Shown: piece after piece, positions 35,932-45,433 of the stretch
How positions within the stretch are numbered: position 1 is the first letter of the stretch
Layout of the letters: each line of letters opens with the position of its first letter
Assembly: GCA_910583555.1 (NCBI GenBank)
Contig: CAJTXO010000006.1
Span: 82,368-146,367 of the forward strand
Source of the DNA: an uncultured Eubacterium sp.
GTDB lineage: Bacteria; Bacillota; Clostridia; Lachnospirales; Lachnospiraceae
Direction: 5' to 3'
DNA: 64,000 nucleotides
Notes under the pieces: model-generated
What the model was told of the DNA's origin: nothing
Seen by the model: only the letters and a program-made list of their open reading frames with translations
The model's database searches: none
Made by a program: the position numbers and the translations under genes

Positions 35932-36435
35932 CTATCTTCCCTGTGATTTTGCTTCCTCCAGCGCCTGTCTTTCTTCCTCGGAGAGCGCTACAAAAACTTC
36001 TCCACCCTTTACCTCTTTAATATAAGTATAGCACCCTTCCGCATTCGAATGCATCGAATTCAAAATAAATCCATTATCTTCTCTCGTCAGTAATACAAGA
36101 ACGAAACTCAATGTGCCGCCGATTTCTTTAAAGGCATCGTATTTAACAATCCCGATCTTCTGATATGTTTTCAGAAGATTGGAGTCCATTCGTTTCATAT
36201 GTTCATCCAGCCTGTTCAATTCATCGTTGATATAATCCATATTTTTAAACTTCTTATGAAAGGTCTCTTCCAATGACTTGCCATCTGCTCCGTCCATAAA
36301 TAAAAGATACCTCGTATTCAGCTTACTGATCTTTACTAACAGTACGATCAGCATGATGACCAACGCCACACAGATAACAGCTAATGTCACGATTACTATG
36401 TCTGATTCAATTCCAAAATCTTTAAAACGAAACAT
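35932..36435 (-). CDS. DUF4446 family membrane protein
   Basis: A 167-residue protein with one N-terminal membrane segment (~12-35), a coiled-coil stretch (~60-95) and the conserved DUF4446 block IGIVKYDAFKEIGG then FVLVLLTREDNGFILNS (~96-130). It lies 27 bases downstream of parB, the usual place for DUF4446 in Clostridia. Function unknown; the position suggests a link to chromosome segregation or the envelope near the origin. Confidence 0.85.
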   Translation of the reverse strand: MFRFKDFGIESDIVIVTLAVICVALVIMLIVLLVKISKLNTRYLLFMDGADGKSLEETFHKKFKNMDYINDELNRLDEHMKRMDSNLLKTYQKIGIVKYDAFKEIGGTLSFVLVLLTREDNGFILNSMHSNAEGCYTYIKEVKGGEVFVALSEEERQALEEAKSQGR

Positions 36436-36462
36436 GTTCCTCTCTCCTATCGAATATATGTT

Positions 36463-37332
36463 CTAATTATTTAGTAGTGCCACGATCTTTTCCAAATCCT
36501 CCGGTGTATAATACTCAATTTCAATTTTCCCCGCTTGTTCGGATTTTCGGTTTATCGTTACTTTTGTACCAGTGATCATCTTCAGCTGCTCTTCCAGATC
36601 ACGATAGACAAAATCATTCTTTAATTCTTCCTTTTTCTTCTTCGGTGCTTCTTTCCTGTCAAAAGACTTGATCAGTTTTTCTGTTTCCCTCACACTGAGT
36701 TTTTCATCAAATATTTTCATGGCAACGCTATACTGCTGATCATTGTCTTTGATGGCAAGAAGCGCCCTGGCATGTCCACTGGAAATATTTTCATCAATCA
36801 GCATTTCCTGAACGCGCTCATCCAATTTTAGAAGCCTCAGTGAATTGGTAATCGCGGTCCGGCTCTTTGAAACGCGCTCAGCCACTTCATCCTGTTTCAA
36901 GCTGTACTCCTTCACCAGTCTTTGATAAGCCATCGCTTCTTCAATAGGATTCAGGTCTTCGCGCTGAATGTTTTCGATCAGAGCTATTTCCATGATCTCC
37001 TGTGGGGAGTAATCCTTTACTACAACCGGAACCTCTTTCAACCCAGCAAGCTTGGCTGCACGCCAACGGCGTTCTCCGGCAATAATTTCAAAATAATCAT
37101 CTCTCTTCATCACCACGAGCGGCTGTACGATCCCGTGCTGCTTGATGGATTCTGACAATTCAATCAGTGAATCTTCATTAAATGATTTTCTCGGCTGATC
37201 CTTATTCGGCTCTACCTTGTTAATGTCAACTAATTCTTCTGATTTTACAATCACTTCCGCTGGTGCAGGCTTCACTGTTTTGTTTGGTATAAGGGTATCC
37301 AAACCTTTACCTAATCCCGTCTTTTTTGTCAT
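36463..37332 (-). CDS. parB: Chromosome partitioning protein ParB (Spo0J)
   Basis: A 289-residue CTP-dependent parS-binding clamp. The N-terminal domain has QPRKSF and GERRWRAA near residue 87; an HTH (DEVAERVSKSRTAITNSLRLL) follows near 150; the C-terminal ~60 residues dimerise. It partners ParA, encoded immediately upstream (4 bases apart), and should load at the two parS sites at 38260 and 39139. Confidence 0.96.
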   Translation of the reverse strand: MTKKTGLGKGLDTLIPNKTVKPAPAEVIVKSEELVDINKVEPNKDQPRKSFNEDSLIELSESIKQHGIVQPLVVMKRDDYFEIIAGERRWRAAKLAGLKEVPVVVKDYSPQEIMEIALIENIQREDLNPIEEAMAYQRLVKEYSLKQDEVAERVSKSRTAITNSLRLLKLDERVQEMLIDENISSGHARALLAIKDNDQQYSVAMKIFDEKLSVRETEKLIKSFDRKEAPKKKKEELKNDFVYRDLEEQLKMITGTKVTINRKSEQAGKIEIEYYTPEDLEKIVALLNN

Positions 37333-37335
37333 TTC

Positions 37336-38106
37336 CTACTGATCCCCTCTTTCTATCATTTCTTCAGCCAGTGCCCGATAAGCTTTTGCACCTGTAGACT
37401 TATTATCATATATGTTGATCGGTAGTCCGTAACTCGGCGCCTCCGCAAGTCGCACACTCCTTGGGATAATCGTATTATAAATATTCTGGTTCAGATTTTC
37501 CCTTACATTTTCAATCACCTGAAGTGATAAATTTGTTCTGCCGTCATACATAGTAAAAACAACTCCATCAATTTCAAGTTTGGGGTTCAGCCGTTCTTTT
37601 ACTAAATTGATCGTATAGATCAACTGACTAAGTCCCTCCAAAGCATAGTACTCACATTGAATGGGAACGAGTACAGCGTCTGCCGTTGTCATTGAATTTA
37701 TCGTCAGTGAATTAAGTGATGGCGGGCAATCAATCAGAATATAATCATAATCATCTTTTCTTTCTTCGATCTTTTTAGATAAAATATAATTACGGTCTTC
37801 CATATCTAATGTTTCAATTTCCACCCCTGCCAGATTCACATTAGCCGGGAGTACATCCAAATGCTCCAGTACATTTTTCTGTACACATTCATCAAAGGAA
37901 TTCATCCCGATCATTAGCTGATAAATGGTATACTCCAACGCATCTTTCTCAACACCTAAACCGCTCGAAGCATTTCCCTGTGGATCCAGGTCGATCATAA
38001 GTACCTTTTTCCCTTTTTCAGCTAATGCAGCAGCTAAATTTATTGTTGTTGTTGTTTTACCAACGCCGCCCTTTTGGTTGGCGATTGCAATTATTTTATT
38101 TTTCAT
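37336..38106 (-). CDS. parA: Chromosome partitioning ATPase ParA (Soj)
   Basis: A 256-residue Walker-type ATPase. NQKGGVGKTTT near residue 10 is the deviant Walker A; DLDPQGNASSGLG and LIDCPPSLN follow. It moves origins together with ParB and in Bacillus also regulates DnaA. Typical length. A parS site lies about 155 bases ahead of its start codon. Confidence 0.97.
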   Translation of the reverse strand: MKNKIIAIANQKGGVGKTTTTINLAAALAEKGKKVLMIDLDPQGNASSGLGVEKDALEYTIYQLMIGMNSFDECVQKNVLEHLDVLPANVNLAGVEIETLDMEDRNYILSKKIEERKDDYDYILIDCPPSLNSLTINSMTTADAVLVPIQCEYYALEGLSQLIYTINLVKERLNPKLEIDGVVFTMYDGRTNLSLQVIENVRENLNQNIYNTIIPRSVRLAEAPSYGLPINIYDNKSTGAKAYRALAEEMIERGDQ

Positions 38107-38259
38107 TATCCTTTTTTCCTTCCATGCGCGCCCTCATTTGCGCACTTTTCTCATATTTTATTATAACACCAATCGGGATTATTTGCTAGTTTTATATTGA
38201 AAAAAATGAATTAAATTATGTAAGTAATGCGCAATTGAAAGGGCGCATGAAACGTCAAA

Positions 38260-38275
38260 TGTTTCACGTGAAACA
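38260..38275. promoter_or_regulatory. parS site 1
   Basis: TGTTTCACGTGAAACA, a perfect match to the 16-base palindromic parS consensus bound by ParB/Spo0J. It lies between rsmG and parA. Confidence 0.97.
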
Positions 38276-38301
38276 TAATTATTCACTGTTTCAATTTTTC
38301 T

Positions 38302-39003
38302 CTATAATGGATCCTTTTTTGGTTTTCCTGCTCTCCTTGGATATTTCGCAGGTGTTTGTCCCTGTTTATAGATTTCCAATATATATCTTTGGAAATCTGT
38401 TTCATCTGCCAACTTAGTTAATTGTCTGACGTCACAATTCAAAAGATCTAATGCGTTATGAGCCTCTTCTATTTCCTCTTGGACTTTCACACTTTTATAT
38501 AATAAAAGTGATCCATCCACTTTTATAAAAGGTGAACAGTATTCCAATAGTATAGGCAGCGCTGCTACTGCTCTGGAAATACAAAAATCATATTTTTCTC
38601 GAAACTCCTCATCCTTTCCAAAGTCTTCCGCCCGCCCGTGGATCACTGTCACATGATCCAAACCTAACTCTTCTATTACAAGTGATAAAAAATGGATTCT
38701 CTTATTTAGAGAATCCATTAATAAAAATTCAGAATCCCTCAAAATAATAGAAAGCGGTATGCCGGGAAAACCTGCACCCGTTCCAATATCAATGATCTTC
38801 TTTCCCGTAAATAGATCATTTGGATATTGTGAAAGCAATAAACAACTGTCCAAAAAATGTTTTTTAATCACCTCTTGATGATCAACAATCGTAGTCAAAT
38901 TTACTTTCTGATTCCATTCTATCAAAAGTTGATAATATCTCTCAAACTGCATAAGTTGCTGATCATTGTTTTCAATTCCATATTTCATAAATAATTGTTT
39001 CAT
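38302..39003 (-). CDS. rsmG: 16S rRNA (guanine-N7)-methyltransferase RsmG
   Basis: A 233-residue SAM enzyme methylating G527 of 16S rRNA. IDIGTGAGFPGIPLSI near residue 70 is the SAM loop; FLDSCLLL, VIHGRAED and FCISRAVA are typical. The ATG at 39003 is chosen because GGAGG lies 7 bases ahead. Part of the mnmE-mnmG-rsmG-parA-parB run. C-terminal residues are basic. Confidence 0.95.
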   Translation of the reverse strand: MKQLFMKYGIENNDQQLMQFERYYQLLIEWNQKVNLTTIVDHQEVIKKHFLDSCLLLSQYPNDLFTGKKIIDIGTGAGFPGIPLSIILRDSEFLLMDSLNKRIHFLSLVIEELGLDHVTVIHGRAEDFGKDEEFREKYDFCISRAVAALPILLEYCSPFIKVDGSLLLYKSVKVQEEIEEAHNALDLLNCDVRQLTKLADETDFQRYILEIYKQGQTPAKYPRRAGKPKKDPL

Positions 39004-39138
39004 TTTTTTCCTCCATGCGCACACAAACTTGCAGAGTAAAAAATTAATAAAATTTATCTTTCACTCTTTCGTCCATACACCATAATACACTATAATGCAC
39101 CATATTCGATATAATATAAAAAATAAAATCATGCTAAA

Positions 39139-39154
39139 TGTTTCACGTGAAACA
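39139..39154. promoter_or_regulatory. parS site 2
   Basis: A second perfect TGTTTCACGTGAAACA, 879 bases from the first. It overlaps the last codons of mnmG, whose stop lies within the palindrome. Confidence 0.97.
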
Positions 39155-41029
39155 TCCCTGCAAATACACAAGCAATACTGATATATCTGCCGGAGAAACT
39201 CCAGAAATTCTCGCTGCCTGCCCCACCGATTCAGGGCGGATGTCAGACAACTTCTGAACTGCCTCTTTTCTTAAACTATTGATTTTCGTATAATCAATAT
39301 CTTTTGGTATTCGACGACGTTCCAGTTTTTTAAACTGCTTCACCTGTTTCCACTGACGTTCAATATATCCTTCATATTTTATATTGATATTGACCTGTTC
39401 ACAAACATCTTCCGGCAGACTCTTCCTGTTTTCATCAATCGGCGCAATCTTATCATAATCTAATTCCGGCCTGCGGATCAATTCTGCCAACGTGATCCCT
39501 GACTGTAACAGAGTACTCTCATATCGTTTTAGCAAACTCTGCACTTTTTCTGTTCCACCCACTGATGTATTTTTAATGCGGTCGGTTTCTTCTTCAATCA
39601 ATTTCTGCTTTTCCATCAACCCCTGGTATCTCTCTTCTTCGATCAATCCAATCTCATAACCGAGTGGAGTAAGTCTTAAATCGGCATTATCCTGTCGAAG
39701 CAATAAGCGATATTCTGCGCGTGAAGTCATCATCCGATATGGCTCATTTGTACCCTTCGTAACAAGATCATCAATCAGCACCCCGATATATGCCTGCGAA
39801 CGATCAAGAATCAGCGGCTCTTTTCCCTGCATCTTTCTCGCTGCATTGATTCCGGCCATTAACCCCTGTGCTGCTGCTTCCTCATATCCTGAACTACCAT
39901 TTGCCTGACCCGCGCTATACAACCCTTCTATTTTTTTTAATTCTAAAGTAGGTTTGCACTCCAAAGAGTCAATACAGTCGTACTCGATTGCATAAGCATT
40001 TCTGACAATGCGTGCCTGTTCCAATCCCGGCACGGAATGATACATGTCTGCCTGCACATCTTCAGGAAGTGAACTGGACATTCCACCTATGTATACCTCC
40101 GATGTGTACAAACCTTCTGGCTCGATAAATACCTGATGTCTGTTCTTATCAGAAAAACGAACGACCTTATCCTCGATCGAAGGACAATACCGTGGTCCTG
40201 TCCCTTTTATCACGCCAGAATAAAGCGGTGATCGATCCAGATTATTCCGTATGATCTCATGTGTTTCCTCATTCGTATAAGTGAGCCAGCATTTGATCTG
40301 TTCCCGGCTCAGATCCTCCGCCCGATTCGTAAAAGAAAAGGGCACGATTTTTTCATCTCCATACTGCGGTTCCATTTTGGAATAATCCACTGTATTTCCA
40401 TCAATCCTCGCGGGTGTCCCCGTTTTAAACCTCCGAATACTGATTCCATGCTGTTCCAAACTATCCGAAAGATGATCTGCCGCCATCAGTCCGTTCGGCC
40501 CGGTAAAAGTAGAAACATCTCCGGTAATACATTTTGCCTTTAAATACGTACCGGTACAGAGAATACATACACTGCATTCATAGACAGCACCGGTAAAAGT
40601 TCTTACTGCTTCTATTTTTCCATCATCAGTAATTAGTTCTGTTACCTCCCCCTGCTTCACTGTGATATTTCCATTATTTTCCAACTTTTGCCGCATCAGA
40701 TCACTATACGCCTTTTTATCAGCCTGCGCCCGAAGCGAGTGTACGGCAGGTCCTTTTGACTTGTTTAACATCTTACTCTGAATAAAAGTGGAATCAATGT
40801 TTTTACCCATCTCACCTCCCAGCGCATCAATTTCTTTTACCAAATGCCCTTTCGACGAACCACCAATATTTGGATTACAGGGCATGAGCGCAATACTGTC
40901 TACGCTCACGGTAAATATAACAGTTTGAAAACCAAGCCGTGCCAGTGCCAGCGCAGCTTCACATCCGGCGTGGCCCGCTCCCACAACTACCGCATCATAT
41001 CGTTCCCTCAATTCTCTATGCAAACTCAT
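39143..41029 (-). CDS. mnmG: tRNA uridine-5-carboxymethylaminomethyl modification enzyme MnmG
   Basis: A 628-residue FAD enzyme that with MnmE modifies the wobble uridine of several tRNAs. GAGHAGCEAALA near residue 19 binds FAD; NPNIGGSSKGH, KTGTPARIDG and GYEEAAAQGL are conserved. ATG at 41029 is favoured by GGGGAAAAGGAAG ahead of it and by the family start. Its 3' end contains parS site 2. The partner gene mnmE lies upstream. Confidence 0.97.
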   Translation of the reverse strand: MSLHRELRERYDAVVVGAGHAGCEAALALARLGFQTVIFTVSVDSIALMPCNPNIGGSSKGHLVKEIDALGGEMGKNIDSTFIQSKMLNKSKGPAVHSLRAQADKKAYSDLMRQKLENNGNITVKQGEVTELITDDGKIEAVRTFTGAVYECSVCILCTGTYLKAKCITGDVSTFTGPNGLMAADHLSDSLEQHGISIRRFKTGTPARIDGNTVDYSKMEPQYGDEKIVPFSFTNRAEDLSREQIKCWLTYTNEETHEIIRNNLDRSPLYSGVIKGTGPRYCPSIEDKVVRFSDKNRHQVFIEPEGLYTSEVYIGGMSSSLPEDVQADMYHSVPGLEQARIVRNAYAIEYDCIDSLECKPTLELKKIEGLYSAGQANGSSGYEEAAAQGLMAGINAARKMQGKEPLILDRSQAYIGVLIDDLVTKGTNEPYRMMTSRAEYRLLLRQDNADLRLTPLGYEIGLIEEERYQGLMEKQKLIEEETDRIKNTSVGGTEKVQSLLKRYESTLLQSGITLAELIRRPELDYDKIAPIDENRKSLPEDVCEQVNINIKYEGYIERQWKQVKQFKKLERRRIPKDIDYTKINSLRKEAVQKLSDIRPESVGQAARISGVSPADISVLLVYLQGCFT

Positions 41030-41110
41030 CTTCCTTTTCCCCTTATAATCTTCTTTTATCAATTACCTGACTTTACCTGAATATATCGAAACATAATCCA
41101 GTCATTCCAA

Positions 41111-42547
41111 TTATTTTCCCATACAAAATTTCCGAAAGATCGTATCGGCTAATTCATCATCAAGACTCTCCCCAATCATACTGCCCAGACTTTCATACGC
41201 GCTCATCAGATCGATCGTATAAAAATCCTCCCCCATATCGAGTTCCAAACTCTCCTTCACTTGTTTCAAACTCTCATAAGCTGAAATGACAGCCTGTTTC
41301 TGTCTTTCATTAGAAATATAAATTTCATCATTAAACGAAAGGTGATCCAGATAAAATTGTTCTTTGATATACTGCTCCAGCTCGTCTTTCCCGTCACCGG
41401 TCAGCGCGGAAAAAGAAATCACTTTTTTGTCCGTATATTCTTTAATATCCTCTTCCTGAACTTTCACATGAAGATCGTTTTTATTCAGGAGAACAACACT
41501 GTTCACCTTAGATATATCCAGCAGTAATTTTTTATCTGCTTCCGTTAATTCACTGCTTCCATCTATGATCAATATACAAAAATCGGCTCTCTCCAAATTT
41601 TCCTTCGCGCGCTCAATTCCAATTTTTTCCACTGGATCGTCCGTATCGTGGATGCCAGCCGTATCAATCAGATGAAGAAGCAGATCTCCCAGACGAACGT
41701 CCTCCTCCAATGTATCGCGGGTCGTACCAGGAACATTAGTTACAATCGCGCGATCGGTCCCCAGTATGGCATTGAGGAAAGATGACTTCCCTACATTTGG
41801 CTTTCCTATGATCACAGTCTGGACTCCCTGCCGGATCAGACGACCGTTGCGATAATTTTCTATCATCCGCTTTAATTCTAATATGGCAAATTCCACATTT
41901 TGCTCAAACTTCTCTCGAAATCCCTCCATATTCAAATGTTCCGGATCATCCAACGCTGCCTCGATAAACGCCACGTCATCCAGGATCATGCTGCGGATTT
42001 CCTTCACCTTATGTTTGATGATCCCATTCAACTGGCTGACCGAACTTTCCAGCGCGTATCTGCTCTTTGATTCAATCAGATCCATCACCGCTTCTGCCTG
42101 AGAAAGATCGATCCTCCCATTTAAAAAAGCGCGTTTCGTAAACTCACCCGGCTCAGCCATACGAACTCCATGTAATAAAAGAAGATCAAGAATCTCCTGA
42201 CAGACGAGAGCGCTTCCATGACACTGGATTTCAACCACATCTTCTCTCGTATAGCTGTTAGGTTCCCTCATGAGCAGAACAAGAACCTCATCTACGACCT
42301 TTCCCGCCCCTTCAGCTAAATATGCGTCATTCGTCAAATGTGACTTATCATTCACATCCGTCTTATCAACCACATGACCATAATGAACCGTATGGCTCTG
42401 AAACTCCGACAATTTCTTCGATGAAAATGACAATATGCCTTCTGTCTTTTCTACTGCCTCTTTTCCGCTGATCCGGATAATACTAACGCCTCCGCCGGTG
42501 GAAGCTGTAGCGATCGCAGCGATCGTATCAGACTGAGACTGAAACAT
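41111..42547 (-). CDS. mnmE: tRNA modification GTPase MnmE
   Basis: A 478-residue GTPase. N-terminal tetrahydrofolate-binding domain from DTIAAIATA; GTPase motifs GKPNVGKSS near 233, PGTTRDT, DTAGIHDT and NKND; C-terminal CMGK ends in the invariant Cys that takes part in catalysis. The start at 42547 matches the family. Works with MnmG on the tRNA wobble uridine. Confidence 0.97.
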   Translation of the reverse strand: MFQSQSDTIAAIATASTGGGVSIIRISGKEAVEKTEGILSFSSKKLSEFQSHTVHYGHVVDKTDVNDKSHLTNDAYLAEGAGKVVDEVLVLLMREPNSYTREDVVEIQCHGSALVCQEILDLLLLHGVRMAEPGEFTKRAFLNGRIDLSQAEAVMDLIESKSRYALESSVSQLNGIIKHKVKEIRSMILDDVAFIEAALDDPEHLNMEGFREKFEQNVEFAILELKRMIENYRNGRLIRQGVQTVIIGKPNVGKSSFLNAILGTDRAIVTNVPGTTRDTLEEDVRLGDLLLHLIDTAGIHDTDDPVEKIGIERAKENLERADFCILIIDGSSELTEADKKLLLDISKVNSVVLLNKNDLHVKVQEEDIKEYTDKKVISFSALTGDGKDELEQYIKEQFYLDHLSFNDEIYISNERQKQAVISAYESLKQVKESLELDMGEDFYTIDLMSAYESLGSMIGESLDDELADTIFRKFCMGK

Positions 42548-42627
42548 ACACAAGATTTCCCTTCTACATAAAATATAAAAATGGCTAAAAGGCTGAATCC
42601 GCAGATCCAGCCTCAAAAGTCATTGTT

Positions 42628-43389
42628 TTAATCTTCATTTTCCGTATAGGAATGATTCCTTCCATTCCCGCGATTGTAATTTTTGTTATAAGACTTTCGT
42701 CTATTATTATTGTTATAATTCTTTTTCCGGTAATTATTGTATTTTCGCGGCATATCCGCATATTCCTTTGAAACGGTGACAACCACTTTCCGGAACGGCT
42801 CATCTCCTTCACTGTAAGTATCCACGTATTTATCATTTTGCAGCGTGGAGTGGATGATCCTTCTCTCATATGGATTCATTGGTTCCAGATATGCCGGCTT
42901 TCGTGTTTTCTTAACTTTGCTCGCTATATTTTTCGCCAGATTTTCAATCGTCTCACGTCTTCGCTGGCGGTAATTTTCCGTGTCCATCTTAATCTTCACG
43001 TAATTCTCGATATCTTTATTTGCCACCAATGATGTCAGGTATTGGATCGAATCAAGAGTCTGTCCTCTCTTACCGATCAGAACACCCATCTCTTCACCCT
43101 TCAATTCAATGTCGATCACACTCTCTTCTTCATTGTACTCCATTACAACTTCAACATTGATACCCATATGAAGAAATAGTTTGTCCAAAAAATTCTTTAC
43201 AACTTCATCTACACTTTCTTTTTTACAAACCCTGATCCTCGCGGGTTTGCTAAACATCCCAAGAAACCCGGTGCTCTCTTTTTCAAGCACTTCATACTCC
43301 ACCTGATCGCTCGTCGCTTCCAGTTTTATCAACGCCTCTGTCAAGGCTTCATCAACCGTTTTTGCAGTAAACTCAAGCCAATTTGACAT
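42628..43389 (-). CDS. jag: RNA-binding protein Jag/KhpB
   Basis: A 253-residue protein with a Jag N-terminal domain (~1-50), KH domain (GVLIGKRGQTLDS near 100) and R3H domain (PMNPYERRIIHS near 170). The last ~40 residues are Asn/Lys/Arg/Tyr-rich (YNNNNRRKSYNKN), an added disordered RNA-binding-like tail. It lies 34 bases downstream of yidC as usual. Confidence 0.95.
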   Translation of the reverse strand: MSNWLEFTAKTVDEALTEALIKLEATSDQVEYEVLEKESTGFLGMFSKPARIRVCKKESVDEVVKNFLDKLFLHMGINVEVVMEYNEEESVIDIELKGEEMGVLIGKRGQTLDSIQYLTSLVANKDIENYVKIKMDTENYRQRRRETIENLAKNIASKVKKTRKPAYLEPMNPYERRIIHSTLQNDKYVDTYSEGDEPFRKVVVTVSKEYADMPRKYNNYRKKNYNNNNRRKSYNKNYNRGNGRNHSYTENED

Positions 43390-43423
43390 ATTAATTCCTC
43401 CATTCTGTCAACGCAGTACTTCA

Positions 43424-44416
43424 CTATTTGTCTTTACCATTCTTTCTTCCTGATAACATGTGGGCATACCCAGCGATACTACCTGGCTCAATATCCTTAT
43501 TTACCTCCAGGTTTTTCGAAGAATCGTTCCTCGAATTCTGATCACTGGCAGATGAACGGTTCTGATAACTCGACGCGGTCTTGATCGAGCTCGTCCTCTG
43601 TTTGGAGTACATCTCCATCTGCTTATTCCGCTCCTCTAACTTCTTATTCTTTTTCAATGCCTTCTCTTTATTCATCTCAATCAGTTCATCGAGAGAAATC
43701 TTATCCACATGCCGATTGATAAAATATGCCTGTATGATCCGGTAAATTGAACTGATGATCCAGTAAATACCAATACCGATATTCAGCGTCAAACAGAAAA
43801 ATCCTGACATGAACGGCATAAAATAATTCATCATTTTCATACTGGACGCCATCGAATCTTCCTGTTTGTTTTTATTATCGGTCTTCATCTGGAGCATTTT
43901 TGTATTGATGAACTGAAATACAACTGCCAGCGCTGGAACAAGATAAGCGAATTTCGTCACTTTGGCGTATTCAGACGGCGTCTGCGATACATCAAGTCCG
44001 AGAAACATATTCGCGCCTTCCTGTGCCAGAGAGGGAACATACTTATCAATCTCACGGATCACTGCGTACAGAACGAGTAAAATCGGCATTGAAATAAGTA
44101 GCGGCAGACATCCACCAAACGGACTGACTCCGTATTTGGCATAAACAGCCTGAGTCTCCGCGTTCATTTTCATCGCTGAATCGTTATCTTTTTTCCCTTT
44201 ATATTTAGCCTGAATATCCTGTATTTCGGGGTTGATCTTACTCATCAGACGCGATGATTTCTGCTGTTTCGTATTCAAAGGAATCATCAGCGTGTAAATA
44301 ATGATCGTAAACAAAATAATACACAAACCGATATTATGGATTCCAAATACATGGAAAACAGCCCAGTCAATGCCCTGCATGATCCAGCCAAATAGTGTAT
44401 ACAGCCAATCTAACAA
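43424..44416 (-). CDS. yidC: Membrane protein insertase YidC/SpoIIIJ
   Basis: A 330-residue insertase with about five membrane segments, a charged cytoplasmic loop after the first (KQQKSSRLMSKINPEIQ) carrying the conserved Arg-type groove, and SPFGGCLPLLISMPIL. No lipobox Cys at the start, unlike Bacillus SpoIIIJ. The C-terminal ~90 residues are polar and basic, likely ribosome-contacting. Confidence 0.95.
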   Translation of the reverse strand: MLDWLYTLFGWIMQGIDWAVFHVFGIHNIGLCIILFTIIIYTLMIPLNTKQQKSSRLMSKINPEIQDIQAKYKGKKDNDSAMKMNAETQAVYAKYGVSPFGGCLPLLISMPILLVLYAVIREIDKYVPSLAQEGANMFLGLDVSQTPSEYAKVTKFAYLVPALAVVFQFINTKMLQMKTDNKNKQEDSMASSMKMMNYFMPFMSGFFCLTLNIGIGIYWIISSIYRIIQAYFINRHVDKISLDELIEMNKEKALKKNKKLEERNKQMEMYSKQRTSSIKTASSYQNRSSASDQNSRNDSSKNLEVNKDIEPGSIAGYAHMLSGRKNGKDK

Positions 44417-44491
44417 TAATTTTTACCTCCAATTTTTTACCAGAATACGTGGTTCAAAATGAAATATGAAAATATCCATGCCTTAGGAAAA

Positions 44492-44704
44492 TCATGGTAC
44501 CGGATCATACCCTCCCTTATGGAACGGATGACACCGCAAAATTCTTTTCACAGCTAAAAAACCACCTTTTCCTGCACCATATTTCGTTATCGCCTGAACA
44601 GCATATTCAGAACAACAAGGTGTATAAATGCAGGTTGGCGTTCTTTTCAGCGGAGAAATGAATTTCTGATATATTTTCAATAAAAATAAAAAGATTCTTT
44701 TCAT
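44492..44704 (-). CDS. yidD: Membrane protein insertion efficiency factor YidD
   Basis: A 70-residue protein with the YidD signature: YQKFISPLKRTPTCIYTPCCSEYA, shortened here, ending HPFHKGGYDPVP. Its ATG overlaps the rnpA stop (ATGA), showing translational coupling. It aids YidC. Confidence 0.95.
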   Translation of the reverse strand: MKRIFLFLLKIYQKFISPLKRTPTCIYTPCCSEYAVQAITKYGAGKGGFLAVKRILRCHPFHKGGYDPVP

Positions 44705-45030
44705 TTTAATATTCCATGTAATTTGCACAAATGGCACACTGCACTGTCAATTTCTGCAAAACTCCTGCCTTTTGCAGTATTTCTGGCAACAATGATAATA
44801 CTGTGACCTGTCGTTAATCGTACGTCATTTTTCCGAACAGACTCTCTCAATAATCTGGTGACCCGGTGACGTACGACGCTATTGCCAACTTTCTTACTAA
44901 CAGAAAATCCATAGCGATTGGGGCCGCTCTCCCGTTCTGACAAAACCATCACCAGATATTTGTTCGCCTTCGATCTACCGGATCTGTAAACCTTTTGAAA
45001 CTCAAAATTATTTCCTAATTTTTCAAACAC
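44701..45030 (-). CDS. rnpA: Ribonuclease P protein component
   Basis: A 109-residue basic protein with FQKVYRSGRSKANK, the signature RYGFSVSKKVGNSVVRHRVTR and LLRESVR. The start is probably the GTG at 45030: GAGG lies 8 bases ahead, whereas the longer frame to 45084 has no site and runs into rpmH spacing. Binds RNase P RNA for tRNA 5' maturation. Confidence 0.93.
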   Translation of the reverse strand: MFEKLGNNFEFQKVYRSGRSKANKYLVMVLSERESGPNRYGFSVSKKVGNSVVRHRVTRLLRESVRKNDVRLTTGHSIIIVARNTAKGRSFAEIDSAVCHLCKLHGILK

Positions 45031-45094
45031 TGTTTCAAACCTCACAAGAGAAGAAAAAGCCACACATTTTATGTGACTTTGCACAATACCCCGC

Positions 45095-45229
45095 TTATGC
45101 AGATAATCGTTTTCTTCCTTTTGCTCTTCTCCTGGAAATTACTTTCCTGCCATTCGAAGTCCTCATTCTCTTACGAAAACCGTGAACTCTCGCTCTCGAC
45201 TTCTTTTTCGGCTGATATGTCATTTTCAT
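45095..45229 (-). CDS. rpmH: Ribosomal protein L34
   Basis: A 44-residue basic protein beginning MKMTYQPKKKSRARVHGF and ending GRKRLSA, a full-length L34. AGGAGGTG lies 7 bases ahead of the ATG at 45229. First gene of the leftward run from the origin. Confidence 0.97.
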   Translation of the reverse strand: MKMTYQPKKKSRARVHGFRKRMRTSNGRKVISRRRAKGRKRLSA

Positions 45230-45279
45230 CTCGCTGCACCTCCTTTGATTTCCAAACTACTACGAACCAATCAAGCCTA

Positions 45280-45308
45280 ATTATAGTATTGAATTGGAAA
45301 ATAGTCAA
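45280..45308 (-). promoter_or_regulatory. rpmH promoter
   Basis: Minus strand: TTGACT (45308-45303), 17-base spacer, perfect TATAAT (45285-45280). Confidence 0.75.
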
Positions 45309-45348
45309 GCAAATATTAAAAGAAAATTGCAATTTTGCAAATAGACCA

Positions 45349-45377
45349 TTGAAAAAACTATCATTTTGAGGTAAAAT
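45349..45377 (+). promoter_or_regulatory. dnaA promoter
   Basis: TTGAAA (45349-45354), 17-base spacer, TAAAAT (45372-45377); leader of about 50 bases. Confidence 0.55.
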
Positions 45378-45433
45378 ATAGTCGTACGTTTATACCCTTA
45401 TTTCATTTTTTAATTAGTTAGGCAGGTTTTTTT

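Larger units (their letters stand above)
45230..45433. other. Probable oriC region (rpmH-dnaA intergenic)
   Basis: 204 AT-rich bases where gene orientation flips from leftward (rpmH to parB) to rightward (dnaA to gyrA), the usual site of oriC. It carries the divergent rpmH and dnaA promoters. I find no consensus or one-mismatch DnaA box here or in the 190-base dnaA-dnaN gap, so origin assignment rests on synteny alone. Confidence 0.55.
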
